Part shown: positions 9,294 through 19,171 of the stretch, piece by piece | Layout: each line of letters starts with the position of its first letter | Numbering within the stretch: the stretch's first letter is position 1 | Assembly (NCBI GenBank): GCA_028284345.1 | Contig: JANQRY010000003.1 | Coordinates: forward strand, 248,001-312,000 | DNA length: 64,000 nt | From: Hyphococcus sp. | GTDB lineage: Bacteria; Pseudomonadota; Alphaproteobacteria; Caulobacterales; Parvularculaceae | Direction of reading: 5' to 3' | The notes under the pieces: model-generated | Databases searched by the model: none | The model's input: the letters and a program-made list of their open reading frames with translations, nothing else | Told to the model about the DNA's origin: nothing | Made by a program: the position numbers and the translations under genes

Positions 9294-10015
9294 TGCATGT
9301 CCGCAAGGATGTGGCCCATTTCCTCCGTATGGAGACCGGCCTTGCCGCCTTTGCGCACCGCCCCTTCGGGCGCGGTCAACGTCGCTTCGCTCAACACGCG
9401 ATCGAGGTAAGCGTCGTAGTGCTCGCCCAGGGCGTTGAGATCCGGCGCCAGCCCCGCCGCCGCCAACGCATCATCGGTTTCGTCAGGCGTCGTCAACTCC
9501 CCGGCGAAGGGGTAAAGCGCATCAAGGGCGTCTTGCATGCGGGCGCGGCTTTCGTCCGATCCGTCGCCAAGGCGGACGACAAAATCCGACGACCGCTCAA
9601 GATGATACGCCGCCTCTTTTGCGGACTTCTCCGCAATTTCCGCAACGCGCGCGTCGGCGCTGTCTTTCAGCCCGTTGAGCATCGGATAATGCCATGCGTC
9701 AAACAGGAACTGGCGCATCAGCGTAGCCCCGTAATCGCCATTGGGTTGTTCAACGAGCAGGCTGTTTCGGAACGCGCGCGCGTCGCGCAGGAACGCCACG
9801 TCGTCGGCGTTCGCGCCGGCGCCGAGATCAGCCGCAAGTCCGAGCCACAGCTTTGTCTGCCCAATCAGATCGAGGGCGACATTGGCCAGAGCGATGTCTT
9901 CCTCAAGCACGGGTGCATGACCGCACCAGGCGGAAACGCGCTGGCCGAGAATGAGGGCGTTGTCGCCCATGCGAAGCGCAAGGTCCCGAACAAGCTTGTC
10001 CGTATCGCCGGCCAT
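9257..10015 (-). CDS. paaC: 1,2-phenylacetyl-CoA epoxidase subunit PaaC
   Basis: LGDNALILGQRVSAWCGHAPVLEEDIALANVALDLIGQ; EEMGHILADMQWLQRAYPGA C-terminus. Confidence 0.93.
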   Translation of the reverse strand: MAGDTDKLVRDLALRMGDNALILGQRVSAWCGHAPVLEEDIALANVALDLIGQTKLWLGLAADLGAGANADDVAFLRDARAFRNSLLVEQPNGDYGATLMRQFLFDAWHYPMLNGLKDSADARVAEIAEKSAKEAAYHLERSSDFVVRLGDGSDESRARMQDALDALYPFAGELTTPDETDDALAAAGLAPDLNALGEHYDAYLDRVLSEATLTAPEGAVRKGGKAGLHTEEMGHILADMQWLQRAYPGATW

Positions 10016-10299
10016 TACATTTTTCCTACTTCATCGGGAATGTCGAAGAAGGTCGGGTGGCGATAGACTTTCGAATTCGACGGTTCATAAAGGGGCTCCT
10101 TGTCCCCCGGCGCCGAGGCGGCAATGTCTTTCGACTGCACGACCCAGATCGACACGCCTTCATTGCGGCGCGTGTAAACATCGCGCGCATTCTTGATGGC
10201 GATTTCGGCGTCCGGCGCGTGCAGCGATCCCACATGACGATGGGAGAGCCCGTGCTGCCCGCGGATAAAAACTTCCCAAAGCGGAAATTCGTTTGACAT
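10015..10299 (-). CDS. paaB: 1,2-phenylacetyl-CoA epoxidase subunit PaaB
   Basis: WEVFIRGQHGLSHRHVGSLHAPDAEIAIKNARDVYTRRNEGVSIWVV. Confidence 0.95.
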   Translation of the reverse strand: MSNEFPLWEVFIRGQHGLSHRHVGSLHAPDAEIAIKNARDVYTRRNEGVSIWVVQSKDIAASAPGDKEPLYEPSNSKVYRHPTFFDIPDEVGKM

Positions 10300-10312
10300 T
10301 ATCGCGCTTCCT

Positions 10313-11305
10313 CTATTCCGCGGCCATCTTGCGTGCTTCGCGCTTCTTGGCGTGGGCCATCAATCCATCGCGGAACCATTCGCCGTCGTCCCAAGCCTTG
10401 CGCCGGGCGTCGAGGCGCTCCTTGTTGCAAGGGCCATTGCCTTTCAGGACGTCATAAAATTCATTCCAGTTGAGTTCGCCGAAATCATAGTGGCCGCGGT
10501 CCTCGTTCCATTTAACGTCCGGGTCCGGCACGGTGAGACCGAGATACTCTGCTTGCGGAACGGTCTCGTCGACGAATTTCTGGCGCAACTCGTCATTGGT
10601 GTTCTGTTTGATGCCCCAGGCCATGGACTGGGCAGAATGAACGCTGTCGCCGTCGGGCGGACCAAACATCATCAGGGACGGCTCCCACCAGCGGTTCAGC
10701 GCGTCCTGCGCCATCTCCTTCTGCTCGGGCGTGCCGTCACAGAGCTTCATCATGATGTCGTAGCCCTGACGCTGGTGAAAGCTCTCTTCCTTGCAGACGC
10801 GGATCATCGCCCGCGAATAGGGTCCAAAGGAACAGCGCTGCAGCGGCACCTGGTTCATGATGGCCGCGCCGTCGACGAGCCAGCCAATGGCGCCGATATC
10901 GGCCCAGGTGAGCGTCGGGTAATTGAAGATCGAGGAGTATTTCGCCTTCCCCGAGAGCAACTGCTCCGTCATCTGATCCCGTGAAATCCCCAAAGTCTCC
11001 GCGGCGCAATAAAGATAAAGCCCGTGGCCGGCTTCATCCTGCACCTTGGCGAGAAGGATCGCCTTGCGCTCAAGGGTCGGCGCCCGGGTGATCCAGTTGC
11101 CTTCAGGAAGCTGGCCGACGATTTCGGAATGAGCGTGCTGGGAGATCTGGCGGATCAGCGTCTTGCGATAGCCCTCCGGCATCCAGTCCTTTGGCTCGAT
11201 CTTGATCTCGGCGTTGATCTTCTCCTGAAAGGCGCGCTCATCGGGCTCCATTTCCTCAAGAGATTTAACGCCTTGGCCGGTAGACTTCACTTCCTGTGCG
11301 TACAT
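10313..11305 (-). CDS. paaA: 1,2-phenylacetyl-CoA epoxidase catalytic subunit PaaA
   Basis: 330 aa; [20 protein letters not shown] and [14 protein letters not shown] ligand motifs. Confidence 0.95.
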   Translation of the reverse strand: MYAQEVKSTGQGVKSLEEMEPDERAFQEKINAEIKIEPKDWMPEGYRKTLIRQISQHAHSEIVGQLPEGNWITRAPTLERKAILLAKVQDEAGHGLYLYCAAETLGISRDQMTEQLLSGKAKYSSIFNYPTLTWADIGAIGWLVDGAAIMNQVPLQRCSFGPYSRAMIRVCKEESFHQRQGYDIMMKLCDGTPEQKEMAQDALNRWWEPSLMMFGPPDGDSVHSAQSMAWGIKQNTNDELRQKFVDETVPQAEYLGLTVPDPDVKWNEDRGHYDFGELNWNEFYDVLKGNGPCNKERLDARRKAWDDGEWFRDGLMAHAKKREARKMAAE

Positions 11306-11392
11306 GAAACAGGCCTCCTCTCAAGGCCAGATAATGCTGCGCCGAAACGTCCGGAACCCGACGCCGAGCCCGGGCGACCCCCACTTTCTATA

Positions 11393-11416
11393 ATAAACCG
11401 ACCGGTCGGTCAATGA
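11393..11416. promoter_or_regulatory. Candidate TetR-type (PaaR-like) operator upstream of paaA
   Basis: Palindrome accgaccggtcggt (11397-11410) followed by caatgaat; core shared with 16226-16247. Confidence 0.6.
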
Positions 11417-11519
11417 ATAAATCGCCGCGTCATAGCCTATATAGGAGCCGCGGCGATCGCTGTGTGGCCGGAATTTGCCGGCGCCGTCGCCCGCCGCCGG
11501 TAGAAAGGCGTCCATGCCG

Positions 11520-12203
11520 ATGCAAAAAACTTTCGCCCGATCCCTGGCCATCATCGCAGCGATCCTGTTGAGCGCCTGCGCATCGCCCAAAGCGCCGCCG
11601 CCGAATGCAGGCGATTGCACGACGATCCGCGTTTGGTCGAATGGCTGGCATGTCAATCTCGCCATGCGGGCGGAACATTTTGACGCCGATCATCCGGTCC
11701 GCGCGCTTTTTCCGGACGCAGGCTATTTTCTCATCGGCTGGGGCGAGCGCGGCTTTTACATGGCGGAAGACGCGAGCTTCTGGCAGGGGCTCGCCGCGGC
11801 GCTGCCGCCCAGCCCGGCGGTCATGCAGGTGATCGCGCATGACGCGCCGGTGGAAGAGACGATCTGGCGGGGCTCCGAGGTTCTGACCGTTGCGATTTCC
11901 GAAGCGGGCGCCGACAACCTTGCGGCGAGCATCGAACGCTATCTCCGCACCGATGAAAACGGCGCGCCAATCATACTGTCGCAAGGCCGCATCGCAAATG
12001 AGAGCGCGTTTGTTGCGGCCCGCGGCAATTTTCATGTGTTCAACATGTGCAATCACTGGGCGGCGAAGCGGTTGCAGGCGGCGGGCGTTCCCGTCAGCGC
12101 CCGCATTTCCTTTACCGCGCCGGGACTGATGAACGCGGTGCGGCGAAAAACTGCCGCCGAGTGTGCGAACCCAGCAAGTTTTTCCGAAGACTCCGCGAAT
12201 TAA
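11520..12203 (+). CDS. DUF2459-family lipoprotein-like protein
   Basis: Lipobox-like LLSACAS; VWSNGWHVNL, FLIGWGERGFY; start chosen at MQKTF inside the 11475 ORF. Confidence 0.7.
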   Translation: MQKTFARSLAIIAAILLSACASPKAPPPNAGDCTTIRVWSNGWHVNLAMRAEHFDADHPVRALFPDAGYFLIGWGERGFYMAEDASFWQGLAAALPPSPAVMQVIAHDAPVEETIWRGSEVLTVAISEAGADNLAASIERYLRTDENGAPIILSQGRIANESAFVAARGNFHVFNMCNHWAAKRLQAAGVPVSARISFTAPGLMNAVRRKTAAECANPASFSEDSAN

Positions 12204-12218
12204 CAATCCGTGCCCCGA

Positions 12219-12374
12219 TCATACCCGCTCGATGATGCTGGCGATCCCCTGCCCGACGCCGATGCACATGGCGCAAAGGGCGTAGCGACCGTTCCGACGA
12301 TGGAGTTCCTCGGTCGCCGTTTGCAACAGCCGCGCGCCGGACATGCCAAGGGGATGGCCAAGGGCGACGGCGCC
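12219..12374 (-). pseudogene. Truncated 3' fragment of a pcaF-type thiolase gene
   Basis: Encodes NGAVALGHPLGMSGARLLQTATEELHRRNGRYALCAMCIGVGQGIASIIERV*; about 145/156 nt identical to 14564-14719, hand aligned at a fixed offset of 2345 bp. Confidence 0.9.
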
Positions 12375-12417
12375 GTTTTTTGGGGGGAGTTTTCGGCGCC
12401 GCCGCCCCAGTACGCAG

Positions 12418-14235
12418 CTATCGCGCTCTTGGGCGCCCACGTTGCGGACTGTTCTCTCCATCGACGTAAAAAACGTTGTCCTGCAGTTCCTCGCCAATGC
12501 CGGTGTTACTGCGAATGACGCGCGCCAGCGTAACGCCATCAAGACGCTCAAGCTCGTCACGCTTCAGATCGCGCTCGAACCAGAAGCGGTCGCCATCGCG
12601 CAAGGCTGTAAATTGACGTATCAGGATTTCGCGGAATAGCGGCCCGAGTTGCGAGCCTTGCTCAACGAGGGGGTCCTCCGCAAGCCCGCCAATCCACAAG
12701 TCGATGTCGTCAACCGATCCATAGGTTGTCGAAAGCGCCAGCTGCAGATCGGTGTCTGAGGTGATTTCGTCAAAATCCGATGCCCGCGGCAGCCCAAGCG
12801 CTTCTCGCGTATCGTTATAGGAACCCGCCCCATGATCGCGGCCGCGCTGGATGTTGAGAGACGCGAGATCCAGGCCGCCGGCGCCGGGCGCGCCAAACAA
12901 GAAATTTCTCAGGGCATTGACGATTTTTACGTCAATCTGCTGATGCGCCTGACCCGCAAGGCCGCGCAGTATGGGGTCAAGATCGCTTTCTTCAAGCAGC
13001 AATTGCGGGGCTGTAAAAAAGGCGCTCTGCAAAGGGATATCCCCCTCGGGGATTTCATCGCCCGCAACGTCAAGTCGCAATATTTCATTGCTGAGCATAC
13101 TGTGACCGAGCCGATAGGCCGCAACAGAGAACTCGTTAAAGATGCTCGGATTGATCTCTGCATCGTATTTTCGATAAGCCTTGATGGCCTTTGGTCCGAT
13201 AAGAGCCGGCAAAAACTCGTTATAGGTGATGATCTGAATCTCGGCGATAACGAGACGCCGAGCTGCCTGAAAGATGTCTTCCGGACTCGCGTTCGGGCGT
13301 TCGTCCTGCAACTCACTCGCCAGGCGGTTATGTTCGCGCACGAACAAAGTATGCATGACCGCAAGCCCGACCTGTTCATTGGCGCGGACATCGCCCGCCA
13401 GAAAAAGCCCTGTCGGATCGGGGACAGGCCCATTTGCATTTGCAAGACCATCCACATTGAACGGCAATAGATTGCCGTCGCTGGTTTTCAGGAACGGACT
13501 GTCGGGACCGATCCGAAGCGCGGCAGCGCGTTCTTCATCGGAGCCATAGACCATCGACGCATCGATCCACGCGGTTATCTCGTTTTCCTGTTCGCGGGGG
13601 TTAGAGAGATCCGTTCCTGTCTCGACATCATACAATGCGCGAAAAAACGGTATGGTCTCAGCGCCTGTTCCGTCAGGATCAAAAAAAGGATCGCCGGGCG
13701 GTACGGCGATCGGGGCGGCTTCGTCGGTGGATCCGTCGGTCAAATCGATATCGTGATCAAGAAACTGCCCCCACTGCCACATGAAATCGCTGGCGCCGAA
13801 AGCATTCGGAACGGACTCGCCTTCCGCCTGAGCGACGATGTCATTGCTGATCGCGCGCGCGCTCGGCCGAAGCGGGCCAGCCAGCGTCGATATCCCGTCG
13901 GCGTAATCGGCCTGCCCGAAACGCTGCAGGTGAATAAAGGTTGCGCCCCATTCGGGATTGGCGACGTTGTTGCCGCTGCCGTCATAAGTGCGGCGCTCAC
14001 GCGTTCCGCCGCGACGCGATTTTTTTGATTCCCGTGCGCCTTTGGCGCGCTTGCGGCGCTCTTCCCGATCGCCCTCAATTCCCTGTGGCGAATTGGATTG
14101 CCGTTCAACCTGCCGCGCCGGATCCGGCCCGGACGCATTGACCGCGTCCTGCACTGTCGCGGCCGTCGCCAGACGAAAGCTCGCCAGTCCCAGCGCAATC
14201 GCGCCGACAGAGGCGACCGTGTAAAGAGTTTTCAT
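12418..14235 (-). CDS. Animal-type haem peroxidase family protein, secreted
   Basis: 605 aa with signal peptide; MWQWGQFLDHDIDLTDG, WIDASMVYGSD, NEQVGLAVMHTLFVREHNRLA, NIQRGRDHGAGSYNDTREALGLPR. Confidence 0.9.
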   Translation of the reverse strand: MKTLYTVASVGAIALGLASFRLATAATVQDAVNASGPDPARQVERQSNSPQGIEGDREERRKRAKGARESKKSRRGGTRERRTYDGSGNNVANPEWGATFIHLQRFGQADYADGISTLAGPLRPSARAISNDIVAQAEGESVPNAFGASDFMWQWGQFLDHDIDLTDGSTDEAAPIAVPPGDPFFDPDGTGAETIPFFRALYDVETGTDLSNPREQENEITAWIDASMVYGSDEERAAALRIGPDSPFLKTSDGNLLPFNVDGLANANGPVPDPTGLFLAGDVRANEQVGLAVMHTLFVREHNRLASELQDERPNASPEDIFQAARRLVIAEIQIITYNEFLPALIGPKAIKAYRKYDAEINPSIFNEFSVAAYRLGHSMLSNEILRLDVAGDEIPEGDIPLQSAFFTAPQLLLEESDLDPILRGLAGQAHQQIDVKIVNALRNFLFGAPGAGGLDLASLNIQRGRDHGAGSYNDTREALGLPRASDFDEITSDTDLQLALSTTYGSVDDIDLWIGGLAEDPLVEQGSQLGPLFREILIRQFTALRDGDRFWFERDLKRDELERLDGVTLARVIRSNTGIGEELQDNVFYVDGENSPQRGRPRAR

Positions 14236-14563
14236 CGTGTGCTACCTTCCATTTTACAAATGACGATGTCGCTTGCGACATCGTCGACGCCCCTCAAAAA
14301 TGTAGTGCAGCACGCGCAGCAACAGTTGCCGACATAGTGCAGTCGGACCCGACAAAACCACCGGGGCCTTCGTGAATAATCAGCAACTGAAAACTGGAAC
14401 GGCGACGAACGTATTGTCCGTCGCAAAATGGCGGATGAAATTTTTGAAAGAAAGCGACGCGCGTCGAAGCGTGTGACGTATTACCCGCCGCAAAATCGGA
14501 CATAGAACGCGTATGCGCGCATATTAACCTTGAGCGCTGCTTAAGTAATCAGCACGCGCAACA

Positions 14564-15766
14564 TCAAACCCGTTCAATCACGCTGGCGATCCCCTGCCCG
14601 ACGCCAATGCACATGGCGCAAAGGGCGTAGCGACCGTTCCGACGGTGGAGTTCCTCGGTCGCCGTTTGCAACAGCCGCGCGCCGGACATGCCGAGGGGGT
14701 GGCCAAGCGCGATGGCGCCGCCATTGGGGTTCACATGCTCGGCGTGGTCGGGAAGGCCGAGTTCGCGCAAGCTGGCGAGGGACTGCGACGCGAAGGCTTC
14801 GTTGATTTCGATGACGTCCATGTCGGCGACAGACAGGCCCGCTTTCGCCAGCACCGCTTTTGACGCCGGCGCGGGACCAATGCCCATAATACGAGGGGGC
14901 ACTCCAACGACAGCGCCGGCGACAAACCGCGCTCGCGGCGTCAGCCCGTTTCTTTTCGCCGCGTCTTCCGAAGCGATGATCAGCGCCGCCGCGCCGTCAT
15001 TAACGCCGGACGCGTTGCCCGCGGTGATGACGCCGTCCTTTTTAACGAAGGCTTTCAAGCTCCCGAGTTTTTCCAGCGTCGTTTCGCGGGGATGTTCGTC
15101 GCGGTCGACGACTTTTGGCTCGCCCTTGCGCTGCGGGATCGTGACGGGCGTGATTTCCGCCGCCAGCCGGCCATTCTTTTGCGCGACCGCCGCGCGTTGT
15201 TGCGAGCGAAAGGCGAAGGCGTCCTGATCTTCGCGGCTGACGGCGAAATCCTCAGCGACGTTTTCCGCCGTCTCGGGCATGGAATCGACACCGTATTGCG
15301 CTTTCAGAACCGGATTGACGAAGCGCCAGCCGATGGTGGTGTCAAAAACTTCCGCATTGCGCGAGAACGCCGTTTCCGCCTTGCCCATGACAAAGGGCGC
15401 GCGGGACATGGATTCAACGCCGCCGGCGATCATCAGCTCAGCCTCGCCCGCCTTGACGGCGCGCGCCGCCATGGTGACAGCGTCCATGCCGGAGCCGCAT
15501 AATCGGTTGACGGTCGTTCCCGGCGTTCCCTCGCCGAGCCCGGCGAGGAGCGCCGCCATGCGCGCCACATTGCGATTGTCTTCGCCCGCCTGATTGGCGC
15601 AGCCGAAGATCACGTCCTCGACAGCATCCCAGTCGACGCTTTCGTTGCGCTCTTTCAGCGCCTTGAGCGGTATCGCCGCGAGATCGTCCGCACGCACCGA
15701 CGACAATGCGCCGCCATACCGGCCGATGGGCGTGCGCACCGCATCGCAGATAAACGCTTCCGTCAT
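14564..15766 (-). CDS. pcaF: 3-oxoadipyl-CoA/3-oxo-5,6-dehydrosuberyl-CoA thiolase
   Basis: 400 aa thiolase, CGSGMDAV, NPNGGAIALGHPLGMSGAR, CIGVGQG; in the paa cluster. Confidence 0.9.
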   Translation of the reverse strand: MTEAFICDAVRTPIGRYGGALSSVRADDLAAIPLKALKERNESVDWDAVEDVIFGCANQAGEDNRNVARMAALLAGLGEGTPGTTVNRLCGSGMDAVTMAARAVKAGEAELMIAGGVESMSRAPFVMGKAETAFSRNAEVFDTTIGWRFVNPVLKAQYGVDSMPETAENVAEDFAVSREDQDAFAFRSQQRAAVAQKNGRLAAEITPVTIPQRKGEPKVVDRDEHPRETTLEKLGSLKAFVKKDGVITAGNASGVNDGAAALIIASEDAAKRNGLTPRARFVAGAVVGVPPRIMGIGPAPASKAVLAKAGLSVADMDVIEINEAFASQSLASLRELGLPDHAEHVNPNGGAIALGHPLGMSGARLLQTATEELHRRNGRYALCAMCIGVGQGIASVIERV

Positions 15767-15769
15767 TTT

Positions 15770-16198
15770 CTATCCCTCTTCATTGATCACTTCGCCGCCG
15801 CCAGTGCGGGACAAACCCTGAAACACCGCGACGACGCGTCCGTCATTCGCCGTCACCCGGACATCATAAACGCCGCTGCGCCCTGCGACCCCGGCTTCGC
15901 GCGCCTCGGCGACAAGGGTTTCGCCGGGCTCGGCCTTCGACAGGAACGATATCGTCGCCGCCTGCGCGAAAGTCACGACATTGCGCGCATTGCACGCCCA
16001 GGCGAAGGCGGTGTCCGCAAGCGCGAAAATCATCCCGCCATGGGCGACGCCGTGGCCGTTCAGCATGTCGTCGCGAATTTTCATGGAGGCGCGGGCCCAG
16101 CCCTCCCCGGCGCCGACAAGCTCCACCCCCCACGCCGCGGACGTTTTTTCCGCTGCATGCATGTGCCGGGCAATTTTGTTCGCCAGCGCGTCTGCCAT
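15770..16198 (-). CDS. paaI: Hydroxyphenylacetyl-CoA thioesterase PaaI
   Basis: Hot-dog thioesterase, MLNGHGVAHGGMIFALADTAFAWACN; in the paa cluster. Confidence 0.88.
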   Translation of the reverse strand: MADALANKIARHMHAAEKTSAAWGVELVGAGEGWARASMKIRDDMLNGHGVAHGGMIFALADTAFAWACNARNVVTFAQAATISFLSKAEPGETLVAEAREAGVAGRSGVYDVRVTANDGRVVAVFQGLSRTGGGEVINEEG

Positions 16199-16225
16199 TG
16201 AAACCCTCATCCGGCCGCCGTAGAA

Positions 16226-16247
16226 TTGACCGACCGGCCATTCAATT
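16226..16247. promoter_or_regulatory. Candidate TetR-type (PaaR-like) operator in the paaI/paaG divergent region
   Basis: attgaccgaccggccattcaat; shares attgaccgaccgg with the reverse strand of the paaA-upstream box. Confidence 0.6.
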
Positions 16248-16310
16248 ATATGAACGGCGCGTCGCGTTCAATCCCATTTGACGCCGCAACGAGAAAGGCG
16301 CGCCAACGCC

Positions 16311-17102
16311 ATGACCTACAACACTATTCAGTTCGAGATCGCCGACGGCGCGGCGCGCCTGACGCTGAACCGCCCGGACCGGCTCAACAGCTTCACGGTC
16401 GAGATGCATGAAGAGGTGCGTGACGCGCTCGACAAGCTCGAAGCCGACGAAACGGCGCGCACGCTGCTTATTACGGGCGCCGGGCGCGGGTTCTGCGCCG
16501 GGCAGGATCTCTCCGACAGGGCCGTGGCGCCCGGCGACGACGCTGTCGACCTCGGCGAGTCTGTCGAAAAACGCTACAATCCGCTGATCCGAACCCTGAC
16601 GTCATTGCCGATGCCGGTCGTATGCGCCGTTAACGGCGTCGCCGCCGGCGCCGGCGCCTCCATCGCCTTCGCCTGCGATATCGTGATTGCCGCGAAATCG
16701 GCGAAGTTCATCATGTCGTTCGCCAATATCGGCCTCGTCCCAGACTCCGGCGGGTCCTGGGTCATGCCGCGCCTCGTCGGCCAGGCGCGCGCCCTCGGCA
16801 TGGCGCTCACCGGCGATCCCGTTACGGCGGAACAGGCCGCCGACTGGGGCCTTATCTGGAAATGCGTCGACGACGACCAACTGTCAGATGCGGCAAATGC
16901 GCTGACGGCCAAATTCGCTTCGGCGCCGACGCGCGGCCTTGCCGAGACCAAAAAGCTGATCCGAGGCGCGTTTACGCGTCCCCTCGATGAACAGCTCGAT
17001 CTCGAACGGGATCAGATGCGCGCGCTTGGGTTCAGCGACGATTACAAGGAAGGCGTCGACGCCTTCATGAACAAGCGAAAACCGAATTTCAAAGGTCAAT
17101 AA
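16311..17102 (+). CDS. paaG: Enoyl-CoA hydratase/isomerase PaaG
   Basis: TLNRPDRLNSFTVEMH, GAGRGFCAGQDLSDR, NIGLVPDSGGSW; start chosen at MTYNT inside the 16278 ORF. Confidence 0.9.
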   Translation: MTYNTIQFEIADGAARLTLNRPDRLNSFTVEMHEEVRDALDKLEADETARTLLITGAGRGFCAGQDLSDRAVAPGDDAVDLGESVEKRYNPLIRTLTSLPMPVVCAVNGVAAGAGASIAFACDIVIAAKSAKFIMSFANIGLVPDSGGSWVMPRLVGQARALGMALTGDPVTAEQAADWGLIWKCVDDDQLSDAANALTAKFASAPTRGLAETKKLIRGAFTRPLDEQLDLERDQMRALGFSDDYKEGVDAFMNKRKPNFKGQ

Positions 17103-17120
17103 ATTTTTCAGGAGGACTCA

Positions 17121-19157
17121 ATGTCGATTCGCCAACTTGAAAACTACGCACTCGATAAATGGGTGAAAGGCGACGGCGCGCTTGCGGAAATTCCCTCCGC
17201 CGTCACCAATGATATCGTGGCGACAACGTCGTCGGGCGGTCTTGATTTCAAAGCCATGGCCAATCACGCCCGCAATGTCGGCGGACCGGCTTTGCGCAAA
17301 ATGACGTTTACCGAGCGGGCAACGATGGTGAAGGCGCTCGGCCTCGCCATTATGGAACGCAAGGAAGAGCTTTACGCCCTCAGCACCCATACGGGCGCAA
17401 CGCGGCGCGACGGCTGGATCGACATCGAAGGAGGCGCCGGCACGTTCCTATCAATCGCGTCGAAATCGAAACGCGAGCTTCCCAACGACACGATCATTCT
17501 CGACGGCGCGCTGGAGCAAATCTCCAAGACCGGCACGTTCATGGCGCAGCATGTCTACACATCCCTGCGCGGCGTCGCCGTTCACATTAACGCCTTCAAC
17601 TTTCCCGTCTGGGGCATGATGGAGAAACTGGCGCCAACGCTGATCGCGGGTCTGCCCGCCATCGTCAAGCCGGCGACCGCGACGGCCTATCTGGCGGAGG
17701 CGGCGTTCCGCATCATGATCGAAACGGGTCTCTTGCCTGACGGCGCGGTGCAGCTTGTTGCCGGCTCGACCGGCGACCTGCTCGATCACCTCAGCGGACA
17801 GGACGTCGTATCGTTCACCGGATCGGCGCAGACGGCGGCGAAACTCAAAAGCCATCCGACGATCATCCGCGAATCCGTGCGCTTTGTCGCCGAACAGGAC
17901 TCCTTAAACGCGTCGATGCTGGGGCCCGATGCGAGCAAGGACTCGCCGGAGTTTGAGCTTTTCATCAAAGAGGTCGCCAATGAGATGACCGTGAAGGCGG
18001 GCCAGAAATGCACCGCCATTCGCCGGGCGCTGGTTCCCGTCGCCATGCTGGATGCCGCTGAGAAAGCGCTTTCCGCACGGCTTGCCAAAACCACGGTGGG
18101 CGATCCGAAGCTTGACGGCGTGCGCATGGGCGCGGTCGTTTCCCAGTCCCAGCGCGCCGATGTGCGCGAGAAAGTGGCGACGCTTTCCAGCGAGGCAAAA
18201 GTTGTCTTCGGCGATCCGGACGCGGCGGATATTCTTGGCGATGATGCGCAGGCCGGCGCCTTTCTGTCGCCGGTGCTGCTCCGCTGCGACGATCCGTGGT
18301 CAGCGACATTCGTTCACGAAGTCGAAGCCTTCGGCCCGGTGTCAACGTTGATGCCCTACAAGAACTTTGACGACGCCATCGATCTCTGCAATCGCGGCGG
18401 CGGCTCGCTGGTCATGTCGCTCTTCACCCATGACGCGCAGATCGCGCGGGAAGTCGTGCGCAATACCGGCGCCTATCACGGCCGCATCGCCATCATCAAT
18501 CGCGACAGCGCCAAGGAATCGACCGGACACGGAAGTCCCCTTCCCGTTCTCATTCACGGCGGCCCGGGCCGCGCCGGCGGCGGCGAGGAAATGGGCGGCG
18601 TGCGCGGGGTCAAACACTATATGCAACGCACGGCCGTGCAGGGCTCGCCGGAGATTCTCGCCGGCGTCACCGGCGTCTGGCAGAACGGCGCGCCGGCTGA
18701 TGCGGAGGCGCCCCATCCGTTCCGATATTCGTTCAACGATCTTGAAATCGGCAAGACCATCGAAACGGCCCCGCGCAAAATCTCGCTCGAGGACATCGAG
18801 CATTTCGCCGAGTTCACCGGCGACACGTTCTACGCCCATATGGACGAGGACGCCGCGGCGGCGAACCCGTTCTTCCCCGGCCGGGTCGCGCATGGCTATC
18901 TCATTCTGTCTTTCGCCGCCGGCCTCTTCGTCGATCCGGCGCCGGGCCCGGTGCTTGCCAATTACGGGCTCGATGAATTGCGTTTTCTGAAGCCTGTCTC
19001 GCCCGGCGACTCAATTAAAGTGCGCCTCACGGCGAAATCGAAGAAAAAACGCAATGACGAATATGGCGAGGTCAGGTGGGACGTGCGCGTTACCAATCAG
19101 GACGACGAAGTCGCGGCGACCTATGAATTGCTGACCATGAACGCGATTACTAGGTAA
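17121..19157 (+). CDS. paaZ: Bifunctional ALDH / oxepin-CoA hydrolase PaaZ
   Basis: 678 aa ALDH domain plus C-terminal MaoC domain (FFPGRVAHGYLILSFAAGLFV). Confidence 0.95.
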   Translation: MSIRQLENYALDKWVKGDGALAEIPSAVTNDIVATTSSGGLDFKAMANHARNVGGPALRKMTFTERATMVKALGLAIMERKEELYALSTHTGATRRDGWIDIEGGAGTFLSIASKSKRELPNDTIILDGALEQISKTGTFMAQHVYTSLRGVAVHINAFNFPVWGMMEKLAPTLIAGLPAIVKPATATAYLAEAAFRIMIETGLLPDGAVQLVAGSTGDLLDHLSGQDVVSFTGSAQTAAKLKSHPTIIRESVRFVAEQDSLNASMLGPDASKDSPEFELFIKEVANEMTVKAGQKCTAIRRALVPVAMLDAAEKALSARLAKTTVGDPKLDGVRMGAVVSQSQRADVREKVATLSSEAKVVFGDPDAADILGDDAQAGAFLSPVLLRCDDPWSATFVHEVEAFGPVSTLMPYKNFDDAIDLCNRGGGSLVMSLFTHDAQIAREVVRNTGAYHGRIAIINRDSAKESTGHGSPLPVLIHGGPGRAGGGEEMGGVRGVKHYMQRTAVQGSPEILAGVTGVWQNGAPADAEAPHPFRYSFNDLEIGKTIETAPRKISLEDIEHFAEFTGDTFYAHMDEDAAAANPFFPGRVAHGYLILSFAAGLFVDPAPGPVLANYGLDELRFLKPVSPGDSIKVRLTAKSKKKRNDEYGEVRWDVRVTNQDDEVAATYELLTMNAITR

Positions 19158-19171
19158 TTTGGGAGCTTTCC

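Noticed and set aside
12219-12560. 113-aa ORF ending in a thiolase tail
   Set aside because: Chimeric reading of the pcaF remnant joined to antisense peroxidase sequence; treated as pseudogene fragment, not a gene
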